From RYN-133 sp963754285 (GTDB lineage: Bacteria > Actinomycetota > Actinomycetes > Mycobacteriales > Jatrophihabitantaceae), in the NCBI GenBank assembly GCA_963754285.1, contig CAVWFN010000013.1, positions 58,396 through 122,395 of the forward strand: a DNA stretch of 64,000 bases. The letters are read 5' to 3'. The notes beneath the pieces were generated by a model. The model saw only the letters and a list, made by a program, of their open reading frames with translations. It had not been told where the DNA came from and ran no database searches. The translations under genes and the position numbers were made by a program. Shown here piece after piece: positions 44,241-55,305 of this stretch; the stretch's first letter is position 1, and every line of letters starts with the position of its first letter.

Positions 44241-44852
44241 GACGAACAGCAGCTCGTCGCCGGCCTCGAGCGGCTCCTCGGGCGTGGGCGTGATCACCCG
44301 GTCGCCGCGGACGATGGCGACCAGCGCGGCGTCCTTGGGCAGCTCCAGGTCGCGCACCGCGCGCCCGGCGCACGGCGCGCCGCTCGGGCAGGGTGACCTC
44401 GACCAGGTTGGCCTGGCCCTCGCGGAGGCCGAACAGCCGCACGACGTCGCCGACCTCGACCGCCTCCTCGACCAGCGCGGCGAGCACCCGCGGCGTCGAG
44501 ACGGCGACGTCGACGCCCCACGCCTCGGTGAACAGCCACTCGTTGGCCGGGTGGTTGATGCGGGCCACGACGCGGCGCACCGAGAACTCGGTCTTGGCCA
44601 GCAGCGAGACGACGAGGTTGACCTTGTCGTCGCCGGTGGCGCCGATCGACGACGTCGCAGTCCTCGAGGTCGGCCGTCCTCGAGGTTGGCGACCTCGCAG
44701 GCGTCGCCGAGCAGCCACTCGGCGCCCGGGATGCGGTCGGGGTGACCTTGCGGGGGTCCTTGTCGATCAGCAGCACCTCGTGGCCGTTGCCGATGCAGCT
44801 CGCGGGCGATCGAGCGGCCGACCGCGCCGGCGCCGGCGATGGCGACCTTCAT
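44194..44852 (-). pseudogene. TrkA/CeoC-type protein, frameshifted left-arm copy
   Basis: Counterpart of 55,970-56,626. KVAIAGAGAVGRSIARE is followed by DKVNLVVSLLAKTEFSVRRVVARINHPANEWLFTEAWGVD in a changed frame; about four indels. ATG 44852. Confidence 0.78.
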
Positions 44853-44853
44853 C

Positions 44854-45525
44854 GGTGACCTCCCTCCGGTGCGCGCGGCGGCGACGTCGCGCAGCGGCTC
44901 GGCGTGCGTCGTCGGTGGCGAGCACGTGCAGGCGTCGCCGGACTGGATCACCGTGTCGCGGCTCGGGCAGCTGCGCCGACGCCGAAGCGGGTGACCAGGC
45001 CGACCCGGGCGCCGGTGGCCGCCTCGAACTCGGCGAGCGTGCGCCCGACCCAGCCCTCGTGCGGCGTCGACGTGCAGCATGCGCGACCGCGCCGGACGGG
45101 TCGCGCCACACCTCGGCGGTGGCCTCGCCGAGCACGCTCTTGAGCAGCCGGCTGGCCGTCCACGGGCACGGTGGCGACGGTGGGGATGCCCAGCCGCTCG
45201 TAGACCTCGGCGCGCTTCGGGTCGTAGATGCGGGCGACGACGTGCTGCGACGCCGAAGGTCTCGCGGGCGACGCGGGCGGCGATGATGTTGGAGTTGTCG
45301 CCGCTGCTGACCGCGGCGAACGCGTCGGCCTGCTCGATGCCGGCCTCGATCAGGGTCTCGCGGTCGAAGCCGACGCCGGTGACCTGCTGGCCGGCGAAGT
45401 CGTCGCCGAGCCGGCGGAACGCCAGCGGGTCCTGGTCGATGACCGCGACGCTGTGCTCGCGGCGCGACGAGCTGCAGGGCGAGCGACGAGCCGACGCGGC
45501 CGCAGCCCATGACGACGATGTGCAC
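44854..45525 (-). pseudogene. TrkA/CeoB-type protein, frameshifted left-arm copy
   Basis: Counterpart of 55,306-55,923. VAVIDQDPLAFRRLGDDFAGQQVTGVGFDRETLIEAGIEQADAFAAVSSGDNSNIIAARVARETFGV is in frame, while the N-terminal nucleotide loop and the second half are shifted. GTG 45525; the 3' boundary is uncertain because the expected stop is missing. Confidence 0.75.
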
Positions 45526-45667
45526 GGCGGCACATCTCCTCTCCGCACGGTGTGCGCTGCATCCGTCCTGCCCGCTTGCGGGTCGCGACGCGCGGACGCT
45601 ACACAAGCTCGTCGGACGGCAACGCGTGCGCCCGCAGCGGCGCGGCGCGTGCGTATTCTGCGCGCTC

Positions 45668-47720
45668 GTGGCCGCTTTTGACGCGCGTGCTCAAGCGCCT
45701 GATCATCGGCCGCCCGGTGCGCTCGGAGCAGGCCGGGCACACGCTGCTGCCCAAGCGGCTGGCGCTGCCGATCTTCGCCAGCGACGCGCTGTCCAGCGTG
45801 GCCTACGCGACGCAGGAGATCCTGCTCGTCCTGACCCTCGGCGGCACCGCGTTCCTCTACCTCGCGCCGTGGGTGGCGGTGGCCGTCGTCGTGCTGATGG
45901 CCGCGGTGGTCGCTGTCCTACCGGCAGCTGGTGCACGCCTACCCGACCGGCGGCGGCGACTACGAGGTCGCGACGAAGAACATCGGCCAGCCGGCCGGCG
46001 TCGTCGTGGCCAGCGCGCTGCTCGTCGACTACGTGATGACCGTCGCGGTGTCGGTCTCCTCCGGCGTCGACAACATCATCTCGGCGGTGCCGTCGCTGCA
46101 CGCCGACCGGGTGCTGATGGCCGTGGTGTTCGTCGTCGCTGCTGGCCGCGGTCAACCTGCGCGGGCTGCGCGAGGCCGGGCTGGCCTTCGCCGCGCCGAC
46201 CTACCTGTTCGCCGCCGGCGTCTTCATCATGATCGGCACCGGGCTGTTCCGGACGATCGTCGGCGACGCCCCGGTCTCCGAGAGCGCCCAGTACGGCATC
46301 GACCGTGCAGCACGGCTACGGCTCGCTCGGCTTCTTCGCGCTGATCTTCTTCGTGCTGCGCGCGTTCTCGTCCGGCTGTACCGCGCTGACCGGCGTCGAG
46401 GCGATCGCCAACGGCGTGCCGGCGTTCAAGCCGCCGAAGGCCACGAACGCCCAGATCACGCTGGTGGCGATGGGCGCGATCGCGGTCACGATGTTCGCCG
46501 GCATCACCGCGCTGGCCCTGATCGCGAAGGTGCACATCACCGACCCGACGACGAACAGCTGCGACTCTGATCGGCGTGCCCGACTGCGCGACGCACGCCG
46601 CAGCGCACGGTCATCGCCCAGGTGGCCAGCGCGGTGTTCGGCGGGCCGCACTCGGTCGGCTTCTTCTACATCCAGGCGACCACCGCGCTGATCCTGGTGC
46701 TGGCCGCCAACACCGCGTTCAACGGGTTCCCGCTGCTCGGCGCGATCCTGGCCCGCGACCAGAACCTGCCCGCGCCAGCTGAACAACCGCGGCGACCGGC
46801 TGGCCTACAGCAACGGCATCCTCGTGCTGGCCGTCGTCGCCGGCGTGCTGATCGTCGATCTACAAGGCCGACGTCACCCGGCTGATCCAGCTCTACATCA
46901 TCGGCGTGTTCACCTCGTTCACGCTCGGCCAGACCGGCATGGTGCGGCACTGGAACCGGCGCTGCGCACCGAGCGCGACCCGGCCGAGCGGCGCCGGCAT
47001 CGTCCGCTCGCGGCTCGATCAACGGCTTCGGCGCCAGCCTGTCCGGCGTCGTGCTGGTGATCGTCATCATCACGAAGTTCACCAAGGGCGCCTACCTGGT
47101 GCTGATCGCGATGCCGATCCTGTACGTGGTGATGCGCGGCGATCAACAAGCACTACACGCGGGTGGCCGACGAGCTGGCCAGCGACGACGTCGGGCTGAT
47201 GCTGCCGGCGCGCAACCACGTCGTCGTGCTGGTGTCCAAGGTGCACAAGCCGACGCTGCGCGCGCTGGCCTTCGCCCGGGCGACCCGCCCGGACACGCTG
47301 ACCGCGCTGACGGTGAACGTCGACGACGAGGACGACCCGGGAGCTGCATGGCCGAGTGGGAGACGCCACGACCTGCCGGTGCCGCTGACCGTGCTCGAGT
47401 CGCCGTACCGCGAGGTCACCCGGCCGATCATCGACTACGTCAAGACAGCTGCGCGCAGACCGCCCGCGCGACATCGTCAGCGTGTTCATCCCCGAGTACG
47501 TCGTCGGGCACTGGTGGGAGCAGCTGCTGCACAACCAGTCGGCGCTGCGGCTCAAGGGCCGGCTGCTGTTCCAGCCCGGGCGTGATGGTGACCAGCGTGC
47601 CGTGGCAGCTGGACTCGACTCGGTGCCGCAGGCCGCGCGCCGTCGCGGCCCGCGACGGGCCGAGCCGGCGCGTGCCGCGGCACACGTCGGCGCCGGACCC
47701 GGCGACGAGGCGACGCCGTC
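45668..47720 (+). pseudogene. KimA-like permease, frameshifted left-arm copy
   Basis: Counterpart of 53,126-55,156. LPKRLALPIFASDALSSVAYATQEILLVLTLGGTAFLYLAPW and the long stretch AFSSGCTALTGVEAIANGVPAFKPPKATNAQITL are recognisable; roughly ten frame changes break it. GTG 45668. Confidence 0.8.
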
Positions 47721-47724
47721 GCAC

Positions 47725-49004
47725 CGCGTCGGACTGCGACCGGGCCGCTGCTCGGCCACGCTCGAGCTCGAGGTCGGCCCGCCCGGCGCACGGCGGGTTC
47801 TGCGTCGCCCGCCACGAGGGCCGGGTGGTGTTCGTGCGGCACGCCCTGCCCGGCGAGCGGGTGCGCGCGCTGGTCACCGAGGACGCGCGGCGGGTCGTTC
47901 TGCCGCGCCGACGCCGTCGAGGTGCTCGCACGCGTCGCCCGACCGGGTCGCGCCGCCGTGCCCGCACGCCGGCCCGGGGCGCTGCGGCGGCTGCGACTGG
48001 CAGCACGTCGCGGCACCGGCGCAGCGCGCGCTGAAGGCGCGCGGTCGTGCGCGAGCAGTTCGCCCGGCTGGCCGGCCTCGAACGTGGCGAGCTGCTGGCG
48101 AGGTCGAGGAGCTGCCCGGCGGCCTGCTGGGCTGGCGCACCCGCGATCGCCTACGCCGTCGGCCCGGACGGCCGGCCGGGCTGCACCGGCACCGCTCGCA
48201 CGAGCTCGAGCCGGTCGACGCAGTGCCTGCTCGGCGTGCCCGGCGTCGGCGACGCGACGTGCTGCGCGCAGCGTGGCCGGGCGCGACGGCGTCGAGGTGG
48301 TCCGCGGCGACGACGGCGCGCTCACGCGTGCTCGCCCACCGCGCCCGGACCGGGCCGCGCAGGCCCGCGGGCGGCGCCCGCCGGACCGGGTCGAGGTGGT
48401 CGACGGGCCGGCGCGCGTGCAGCACGCGCGTCGGCGGCGCGACTTCGAGGTCGCGGCGGGCGGGTTCTGGCAGGTGCACCCGGCCGCCGCCGGCACGTTC
48501 GCCGCGGCCGTGCTCGCGGCGCTCGCGCCCGCGGCCGGGGGAGACGGTGCTCGACCTGTACGCCGGCGCCGGGCCGCTGACCGCCGTGCTGGCCGAGGCG
48601 GTCGGCCCGACCGGGCGGGTGGTCGGCGTCGAGTCCGACGCGCACGGCGGTGGCCGACGCCGCGGCGAACCTGCCGACCTGCCGTGGGCCGAGGTCCGGC
48701 GCGGTCGGGTCGACGCCGCGCACGCTGGCCGAGCTCGACCTTGCGTCCCGACCTGGTCGTGCTCGACCCGCCGCGCGCCGGGGCCGGGCGCGACGGCGAT
48801 GGCGGCGCTGCTCGACCTGGCGCCGCGCGCGGTCGGCTACGTGGCCTGCGACCCGGCCGCGCTGGCCCGCGACGTCGCGCGTCGCCGCTGGACGCGGGCT
48901 GGCGGCTGCGCGCGCTGCGGGCCTTCGACGCGTTCCCGATGACCCACCACGTCGAGTGCGTGGCGCGTCGCTGTCCCGCACCGGCCGGAACGCACTCCGC
49001 CTGA
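47725..49004 (+). pseudogene. TrmA-like RNA methyltransferase, frameshifted left-arm copy
   Basis: Counterpart of 51,883-53,122. TRAM-domain text (FVRHALPGERVRALVTED) and the methyltransferase part (VLDLYAGAGPLTAVLAEAVGPTGRVVGVESDA) occur in different frames. It ends with TGA at 49,002-49,004. Confidence 0.75.
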
Positions 49005-49053
49005 GGCCATCGCACGCAGGCACGTGCATCGCCCGTAGCCGTAGCTCTGTGAC

Positions 49054-50444
49054 GTGACCCGTGCTCGCGGATCGCGCACGCCCGCCGATCTGCGCGGCGC
49101 TGAGCCGCGAGGAGCTCGACGCTGCTCGCCGCCGAGATCCGCGACCTGCTGGTGCAGACCGTCTCGCGCACCGGCGGCCACCTCGGCCCGAACCTCGGCG
49201 CCGTCGAGCTGACCATCGCCCTGCACCGCGTCTTCGACTCGCCGACCGAGCCGATCCTGTTCGACACCGGCCATCAGGCCTACGTCCACAAGATCCTGAC
49301 CGGGCGCGCCGAGCGGATTCGACACCTTGCGCCAGACCGGCGGCCTGTCCGGCTACCCGAGCCGCGCCGAGAGCCCGCACGACTGGATCGAGAACTCGCA
49401 CGCCTCGACCGCGCTGTCCTACGCCGACGGCCTGGCCAAGGCGTTCGCCGTGCGCGGCGAGCGCCGCCCGGTCGTCGCCGTCGTCGGCGACGGCGCGCTG
49501 ACCGGCGGCATGTGCTGGGAGGCGCTGAACAACATCGCCGCCGCCGACCGGCCGGTCGTCATCGTCGTCAACGACAACGGCCGCTCGTACTCGCCGACCA
49601 TCGGCGGCCTGGCCGAGCACCTGGCCGGGCTGCGGCTGCGTCCCGGCTACGAGCGGATGCTCGGCCGGGTCAAGGGCGCGCTCGGCCGCACCCCGGTCGT
49701 CGGCCCGCCGATCTACGACGCGCTGCACGGCGTGAAGCGCGGCATCAAGGACCTGGTCGCGCCGCAGGGCATGTTCGAGGACCTCGGCCTGAAGTACCTC
49801 GGGCCGGTCGACGGTCACGACGTCGACGGCGCTCGAGAACGCGTTCGCGCTGGCCCGCGGCTTCGGCGGCCCGGTGATCGTGCACTGCGTCACCCGCAAG
49901 GGCTACGGCTACCCGCCGGCCGAGAACGACGAGGCCGACCAGATGCACCAGTCGCGCGGCTTCGACCCGGTGACCGGCGTCGCGCCGTGCCAGCGGCGGC
50001 CGCACCTGGACGACGGTGTTCGGCGACGAGATCGTGCGCATCGGCGAGCAGCGCGACGACATCGTGGCGATCACCGCGGCCATGTGCGACCCGACCGGCC
50101 TGGGCGCGTTCGCCGCCGCTTCCCCGACCGCTTCTTCGACGTCGGCATCGCCGAGCAGCACGCCGTGACGTCCGCGGCCGGGCTGGCCTCCGGCGGGCTG
50201 CACCCGGTCGTCGCGCATCTACGCGACCTTCCTGAACCGCGCGTTCGACCAGGTGCTGATGGACGTCGCGCTGCACCGGCTGCCGGTCACGTTCGTGCTC
50301 GACCGCGCCGGGATCACCGGCGAGGACGGCCCGAGCCACAACGGCATGTGGGACCTCGCGCTCCTCGGCGTCGTGCCCGGGCTGCGGATCGCCGCGCCGC
50401 GCGACGAGCCGCCGCTGCGCGCCCAGCTGCGCGAGGCGGTCGCG
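49054..50444 (+). pseudogene. dxs: dxs, left-arm copy cut at the palindrome centre
   Basis: Diverged copy of 1-deoxy-D-xylulose-5-phosphate synthase. The long in-frame piece from about 49,330 to 49,830 (YPSRAESPHDWIENSHASTALSYADGLAKAF, VVGDGALTGGMCWEALNNIAA) is intact; indels occur at the start and after 49,830. Reading passes directly into the reverse complement at 50,444/50,445, so the C-terminal third never appears. Confidence 0.85.
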
Positions 50445-51836
50445 CGCGACCGCGTCGCGCAGCTGGGCCCGCAGCCGCGTCTCGTCGCGCGGGGCAGCGA
50501 TGTGTACGCCCGGGACGACGCCCAGGATCGCAAGATCCCACACGCCGTTGTGCGAGGGGCCGTCGTCGCCGGTGATCCCCGCCCGGTCGAGGACGAACGT
50601 GACCGGCAGCTTGTGCAGCGCGACGTCGAGCAGCACCTGGTCGAACGCGCGGTTGAGAAAGGTCGCGTAGACGGCGACGACAGGGTGCAGCCCACCCGAC
50701 GCGAGCCCGGCCGCGGAGGTGACGGCGTGCTGTTCGGCGATGCCGACATCGAAGGTGCGCTGCGGGAAGCGGCGACTGAACTCGCCGAGGCCGGTCGGCT
50801 CGCACATCGCGGCGGTGATCGCCACGATGTCGTCGCGCTCTTCGCCGATGCGCACGAGCTCGTCGGCGAACACGTTCGTCCAGGTGCGTCCGGAGCTGGC
50901 CAGCGCAACGCCGGTCTCCGGGTCGAACCCGCGGGACTGGTGCATCTGGTCGGCCTGGTCGTTCTCTGCGGGCGCGTAGCCGTAGCCCTTGCGGGTGACG
51001 CAGTGGACGATGACCGGCCTGCGCAGAAGCCGCGGGCGAGCGCGAACGCGTTCTCGAGCGACTCGACGTCGTGCCCGTCGACGGGGCCGAGATACTTCAG
51101 GCCGAGGTCCTCGAACATCCCCTGCGGAGAGACCAGGTCCTTGATGCCCCGCTTGACGCCGTGGAGCGCGTCGTAGATGGGCGAACCGACGACAGGAGTG
51201 CGTTCGAGTGCGCCCCGCACACGACCGAGCATGCGCTCGTAGCCGGGACGCAGCCGCAGCTTGGCCAGATGGTCGGCCAGGCCGCCGATGGTCGGTGAGT
51301 ACGAGCGTCCGTTGTCGTTGACGACGATCACGACCGGACGGCCCGCCGGCGGCAATGTTGTTCAGCGCTTCCCAGCACATCCCGCCGGTCAGCGCGCCGT
51401 CACCGACGACGGCGACGACCGGGCGCCGCTCGTTGCGGATGTCGAACGCCTTGGCCAGCCCGTCGGCGTAGGACAGCGCGGTCGACGCGTGCGAGTTCTC
51501 GATCCAGTCGTGGCGGCTCTCGGCGCGGCTGGGGTAGCCGGACAGTCCGCCGGTCTTGCGCAAGGTGTCGAACCGATCCGCGCGTCCGGTCAGGATCTTG
51601 TGGACGTAGGCCTGGTGGCCCACGTCGAACAGGATCGGCTCGGTCGGCGAGTCGAAGCTGCGGTGCAGGGCGAGGGTGAGTTCGACGGCGCCGAGGTTCG
51701 GCCCGAGGTGCCCACCGGTGCGCGAGACCGTCTGCACGAGCAGGTCGCGGATTTCGGCAGCGAGCAGAGTGAGTTCCTCGCGGCTCAGGCCGCGCAGGTC
51801 GGCAGGCGAGTGCACCCCGCCCAACACGTCACTCAT
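50445..51836 (-). CDS. dxs: 1-Deoxy-D-xylulose-5-phosphate synthase, right-arm copy, C-terminus missing
   Basis: First enzyme of the MEP isoprenoid pathway, joining pyruvate and glyceraldehyde 3-phosphate with thiamine diphosphate. The first 464 of about 640 residues are present. The ThDP motif is VVGDGALTGGMCWEALNNI. The pyrimidine domain has FDVGIAEQHAVTSAAGLASGG (catalytic Glu in AEQH region). Two compensating one-base indels near 51,345 and 51,022 garble about 108 residues. ATG 51836 is 46 bases after the upstream methyltransferase. The transketolase C-domain is lost because the sequence folds back at 50,445; the genuine gene is presumably complete elsewhere in the genome. Confidence 0.9.
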
Positions 51837-51882
51837 AGAGGCTCAGAGTACGGGCAACACGCTGTCTGCGGTGCATATGGCC

Positions 51883-53122
51883 TCAGGCGGGGCGCGTCCC
51901 CGACCCGGGCGGGACGAGTGACGCGACGCACTCGACGTGATGGGTCATCGGGAAGGCGTCGAAGGCGCGCACCGCGCCGAGCTGCCAGCCGCGCGAGAGT
52001 GCGACGGCGACGTCCCGGGCCAAGGTCGCGGGGTCGCACGAGACGTAGCCGATCACGCGCGGCGCGAGATCCAGGATCGCCGCCATCGTCTGTGTGCCGG
52101 CGCCCGCGCGTGGCGGGTCGAGCACGATCACGTCAGGAGCAAGGTCGAGCTCGGCCAGCGTGGCGGCGTCGACGCGACCACGCCGCACGGCGGCCTGCGG
52201 CACGTCGGCGAGGTTCTCCCCCGCGTCAGCCACGGCCTGCGCGTCGGACTCGATGCCGACGACCTGTCCGGCCGGGCCGACCGCGTCGGCGAGCACCGCC
52301 GTCAGCGGTCCGGCGCCCGCGAACAGGTCGAGCGCAGTCTCGCCCGGCCGCGGCGCGACCGCGGCGACGAGGGCCGCGGCGAACGTGTCGAGGGCGGCCG
52401 GGTGCACCTGCCAGAACCCGGCCGCCGCGACCTTGAACTCGCGCACGCCGACGCGGTGACTGACGCTGCCGGCCCGTCGATGACCTCGACCCGGTCAGGA
52501 GGGCGCCGCCCGCGAGCCTGGCGGCCCGGTCCGGGGCGCCGGGCGAGCACGCTGACCTCATGATCACCGCGCACGGCCTCGACGCCCGTCGCTCCCGACG
52601 GCGCCGCACGCACGTCGGCGACCTCGAGCGCTCCGAGCGGGCAGTGCTGCACCGGTTCGAGCTCGTGTGAACGGTGCCGGTGCAGCCCGGCTGCGCCGTC
52701 GGGACCGATCGCGTAGGCGACGCGGGTGCGCCAGCCGAGCAGGCCGCCGGGCAATTCTTCGACCGTCTCGAGGTCCAGTTCGACATGGCCAGCCGGGCGA
52801 ACTGCTCGCGCACGACCGCGGCCTTCAGTGCCCGCTGCGCCGGTGCCGACGCGTGCTGCCAGTCGCAACCGCCGCATCGGCCGGGGCCGGCGTGCGGGCA
52901 CGGCACAGGGACCCGGTCCGGCGACGGTGCGAGCACCTCGACGGCGTCGGCCCGGCAGAACGACCGGCCACCGTCCTCGGTCACCAGCGCGCGCACCCGC
53001 TCTCCGGGCAGTGCGTGCCGCACGAACACGACCCGGCCCTCGCAGCGCGCGACACAGAACCCGCCGTGCCCGGGCGGGCCGATCTCGAGGACGAGCTCGC
53101 GGCCCGTCCAGTCGTCGGTCAC
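51883..53122 (-). CDS. TrmA/RumA-like RNA (uracil-5-)-methyltransferase with TRAM domain, right-arm copy, frameshifted
   Basis: About 410 residues. An N-terminal TRAM domain (HGGFCVARCEGRVVFVRHALPGERVRALVTED, about 18-48) is followed by an iron-sulfur-type cysteine cluster (CPHAGPGRCGGCDWQH), a central region, and the SAM domain (ALDLFAGAGPLTAVLADAV; catalytic DPPRAGAG; YVSCDPATLARD). It methylates U to m5U in tRNA or rRNA. The frame changes near 52,790 and near 52,460, each by one base. GTG 53122 starts 3 bases after the permease stop, so the two genes are coupled. Mycobacterial equivalent Rv2689c. Confidence 0.85.
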
Positions 53123-53125
53123 GCG

Positions 53126-55156
53126 TCAGTCTTTGCCGGGTCCGGCACCGACCTTGTGCCGCGACACCGCCGCCGGCCCGTCCGGACGCGACAGCACGCG
53201 ATCCTGGGCAGCCGAGCTCGAGTCGAGCTGCCACGGCACGCTGGTCACCATGACGCCCTGCTGGAACAGCAGCCGGCCCTTGAGCCGTAGCGCCGACTGG
53301 TTGTGCAGCAACTGCTCCCACCAGTGCCCGACCACGTACTCGGGAATGAACACGCTGACGATGTCGCGAGGTCGGTCTTCGCGCAGCGATTTGATGTAGC
53401 CGATGATCGGCCGGGTGATCTCGCGGTAGGGCGATTCCAGGACGGTCAACGGCACCGGCAGGTCGTGCTTCTCCCACTCGGCCATCAATGCCCTGGTCTC
53501 GGCCTTGTCGACGTTCACGGTGAGCGCGGTGAGCGTGTCGGGGCGGGTCGCCTTGGCGAACGCAAGCGCGCGCAACGTCGGCTTGTGCACCTTCGAGACC
53601 AGCACTACGACGTGGTTGCGCGCCGGCAGCTGCAGCCCTGTGTCGTCGCTGACGAGCTCGTCGGCCACCCGCTGGTAGTGCTTGTTGATCGCCCGCATGA
53701 TCGCGTAGAGGATCGGCATCGCGATCAGTACGAGGTACGCGCCCTTGGTGAACTTCGTGACGATGACGATCACGAGCACCACGCCCGACAGGCTGGCGCC
53801 GAAGCCGTTGATCAGTCGCGAACGAACCATGCGGCGCCGTTCGGCCTGGTCGGTCTCGTCGCGCAGGTTGCGGTTCCAGTGCCGCACCATGCCGGTCTGG
53901 CCCAGCGTGAACGACGTGAAGACGCCGATGATGTAGAGCTGGATCAGCCGTGTGACGTCCGCCTTGTAGATCGTGATCAGCACTGCGGCCACAATCGCCA
54001 GGGCAATGATGCCGTTGCTGTACGAGAGCCGGTCGCCGCGGTTGTTCAGCTGACCCGGCAGGTTCTTGTCGCGGGCGAGGATCGCACCCAATAGCGGGAA
54101 GCCGTTGAACGCGGTGTTCGCGGCGAGTACGAGGATCAGGGCGGTCGTCGCCTGGATGTAGAAGAACCCGATCGAGTGCGGTCCGCCGAAGATCGCGCTG
54201 GCGACCTGCGCGATGACCGTGCGCTGTGGCGTGTGCCCGCAACCCGGTGGCGGGTTCGCGAAGTCACAGGTCGTCGACGTCGGGTCGGTGATGTGCACCT
54301 TCGCGATCAGGGCCAGCACCGTGATACCGACGAACATCGTGACCGCGATCGTGCCCATGAGCAGCAGGGTCACCTGCGCGTTGCGTGCCTTGGGCGGCTT
54401 GAACGCGGGGACGCCGTTGGCGATCGCCTCGACGCCCGTCAGCGCGGTACAGCCGGACGAGAACGCGCGGAGCGTGAAGAACATCAGCGCGAGGAAGCCG
54501 AGATTGCCGTAACCGGAGTGCGCGACGACGTGATAGTGCGCGCTTTCGGACACCGGGGCGTCGCCGACGATCACGCGGAACAGCCCGGTCGCGATCATGA
54601 TGAACACGCCGCCGGCGAACAGGTAGGTGGGTGCCGCGAAGGCGAGCCCGGCCTCGCGCAGGCCGCGCAGGTTCACCGCGGTCAGCAGCACGACGGCGAT
54701 GACCGCCATCCAGACCCGCCAGTGGTGCAATGACGGCACCGCGGAGATGACGTTGTCGACGCCCGACGAGACCGACACGGCGACGGTCATGACGTAGTCG
54801 ACGAGCAGGGCGCTCGCGACGACGACGCCGGCGGCGCGTCCGATGTTCTTGCTGGCGACCTCGTAGTCGCCGCCGCCGGTCGGGTAGGCACGCACGAGCT
54901 GCCGGTACGACGCGACGACGGTGGCCATCAACACAACGACGGCCACGGCGACCCACGGCGCGAGGTAGAGGAACGCGGTCCCGCCGACGGTGAGGACGAG
55001 CAGGATCTCCTGCGTGGCGTACGCGACGCTGGACAGCGCGTCGCTGGCGAAGATCGGGAGCGCGAGCCGTTTGGCGAGCAACGTGTGACCCGCGGCGTCA
55101 GACGACATGGGGCTGCCGATGATGACCCGCTTCAACACTCGCGGAAATAGAGCCAC
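53126..55156 (-). CDS. kimA: KimA-like potassium/APC-superfamily permease, right-arm copy
   Basis: A 676-residue membrane transporter. The start FPRVLKRVIIGSPMSSDAAGHTLLAKRLALPIFASDALSSVAYATQEIL and the core SYRQLVRAYPTGGGDYEVASKNIG and FSSGCTALTGVEAIANGVPAFKPP closely follow B. subtilis KimA (YdaO), a high-affinity K+ importer. About twelve helices precede a cytoplasmic C-domain that in KimA binds c-di-AMP. GTG 55156 is preferred. Two TrkA-type proteins are divergent from it, which supports K+ handling over amino acid uptake. Equivalent to Rv2690c. Confidence 0.85.
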   Translation of the reverse strand: MALFPRVLKRVIIGSPMSSDAAGHTLLAKRLALPIFASDALSSVAYATQEILLVLTVGGTAFLYLAPWVAVAVVVLMATVVASYRQLVRAYPTGGGDYEVASKNIGRAAGVVVASALLVDYVMTVAVSVSSGVDNVISAVPSLHHWRVWMAVIAVVLLTAVNLRGLREAGLAFAAPTYLFAGGVFIMIATGLFRVIVGDAPVSESAHYHVVAHSGYGNLGFLALMFFTLRAFSSGCTALTGVEAIANGVPAFKPPKARNAQVTLLLMGTIAVTMFVGITVLALIAKVHITDPTSTTCDFANPPPGCGHTPQRTVIAQVASAIFGGPHSIGFFYIQATTALILVLAANTAFNGFPLLGAILARDKNLPGQLNNRGDRLSYSNGIIALAIVAAVLITIYKADVTRLIQLYIIGVFTSFTLGQTGMVRHWNRNLRDETDQAERRRMVRSRLINGFGASLSGVVLVIVIVTKFTKGAYLVLIAMPILYAIMRAINKHYQRVADELVSDDTGLQLPARNHVVVLVSKVHKPTLRALAFAKATRPDTLTALTVNVDKAETRALMAEWEKHDLPVPLTVLESPYREITRPIIGYIKSLREDRPRDIVSVFIPEYVVGHWWEQLLHNQSALRLKGRLLFQQGVMVTSVPWQLDSSSAAQDRVLSRPDGPAAVSRHKVGAGPGKD

Positions 55157-55305
55157 GAGCGGGAGGATACGCACGCGCCGCGCCGCTGGGACGGGGCGCA
55201 CAGCGTTTGCCTGTCCGTCGAGCTTGTGTAGCGTCCCGCTCGCGACCCGCAACGCGGGCAGGACGGATGCACCGCACCCCGTGCGGGGAGAGGAGATGTG
55301 CCGCC

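Noticed and set aside
50253..51176. A 307-residue open frame across the palindrome centre
   Set aside because: Its first half is dxs and its second half is antisense of dxs; it exists only because of the fold.
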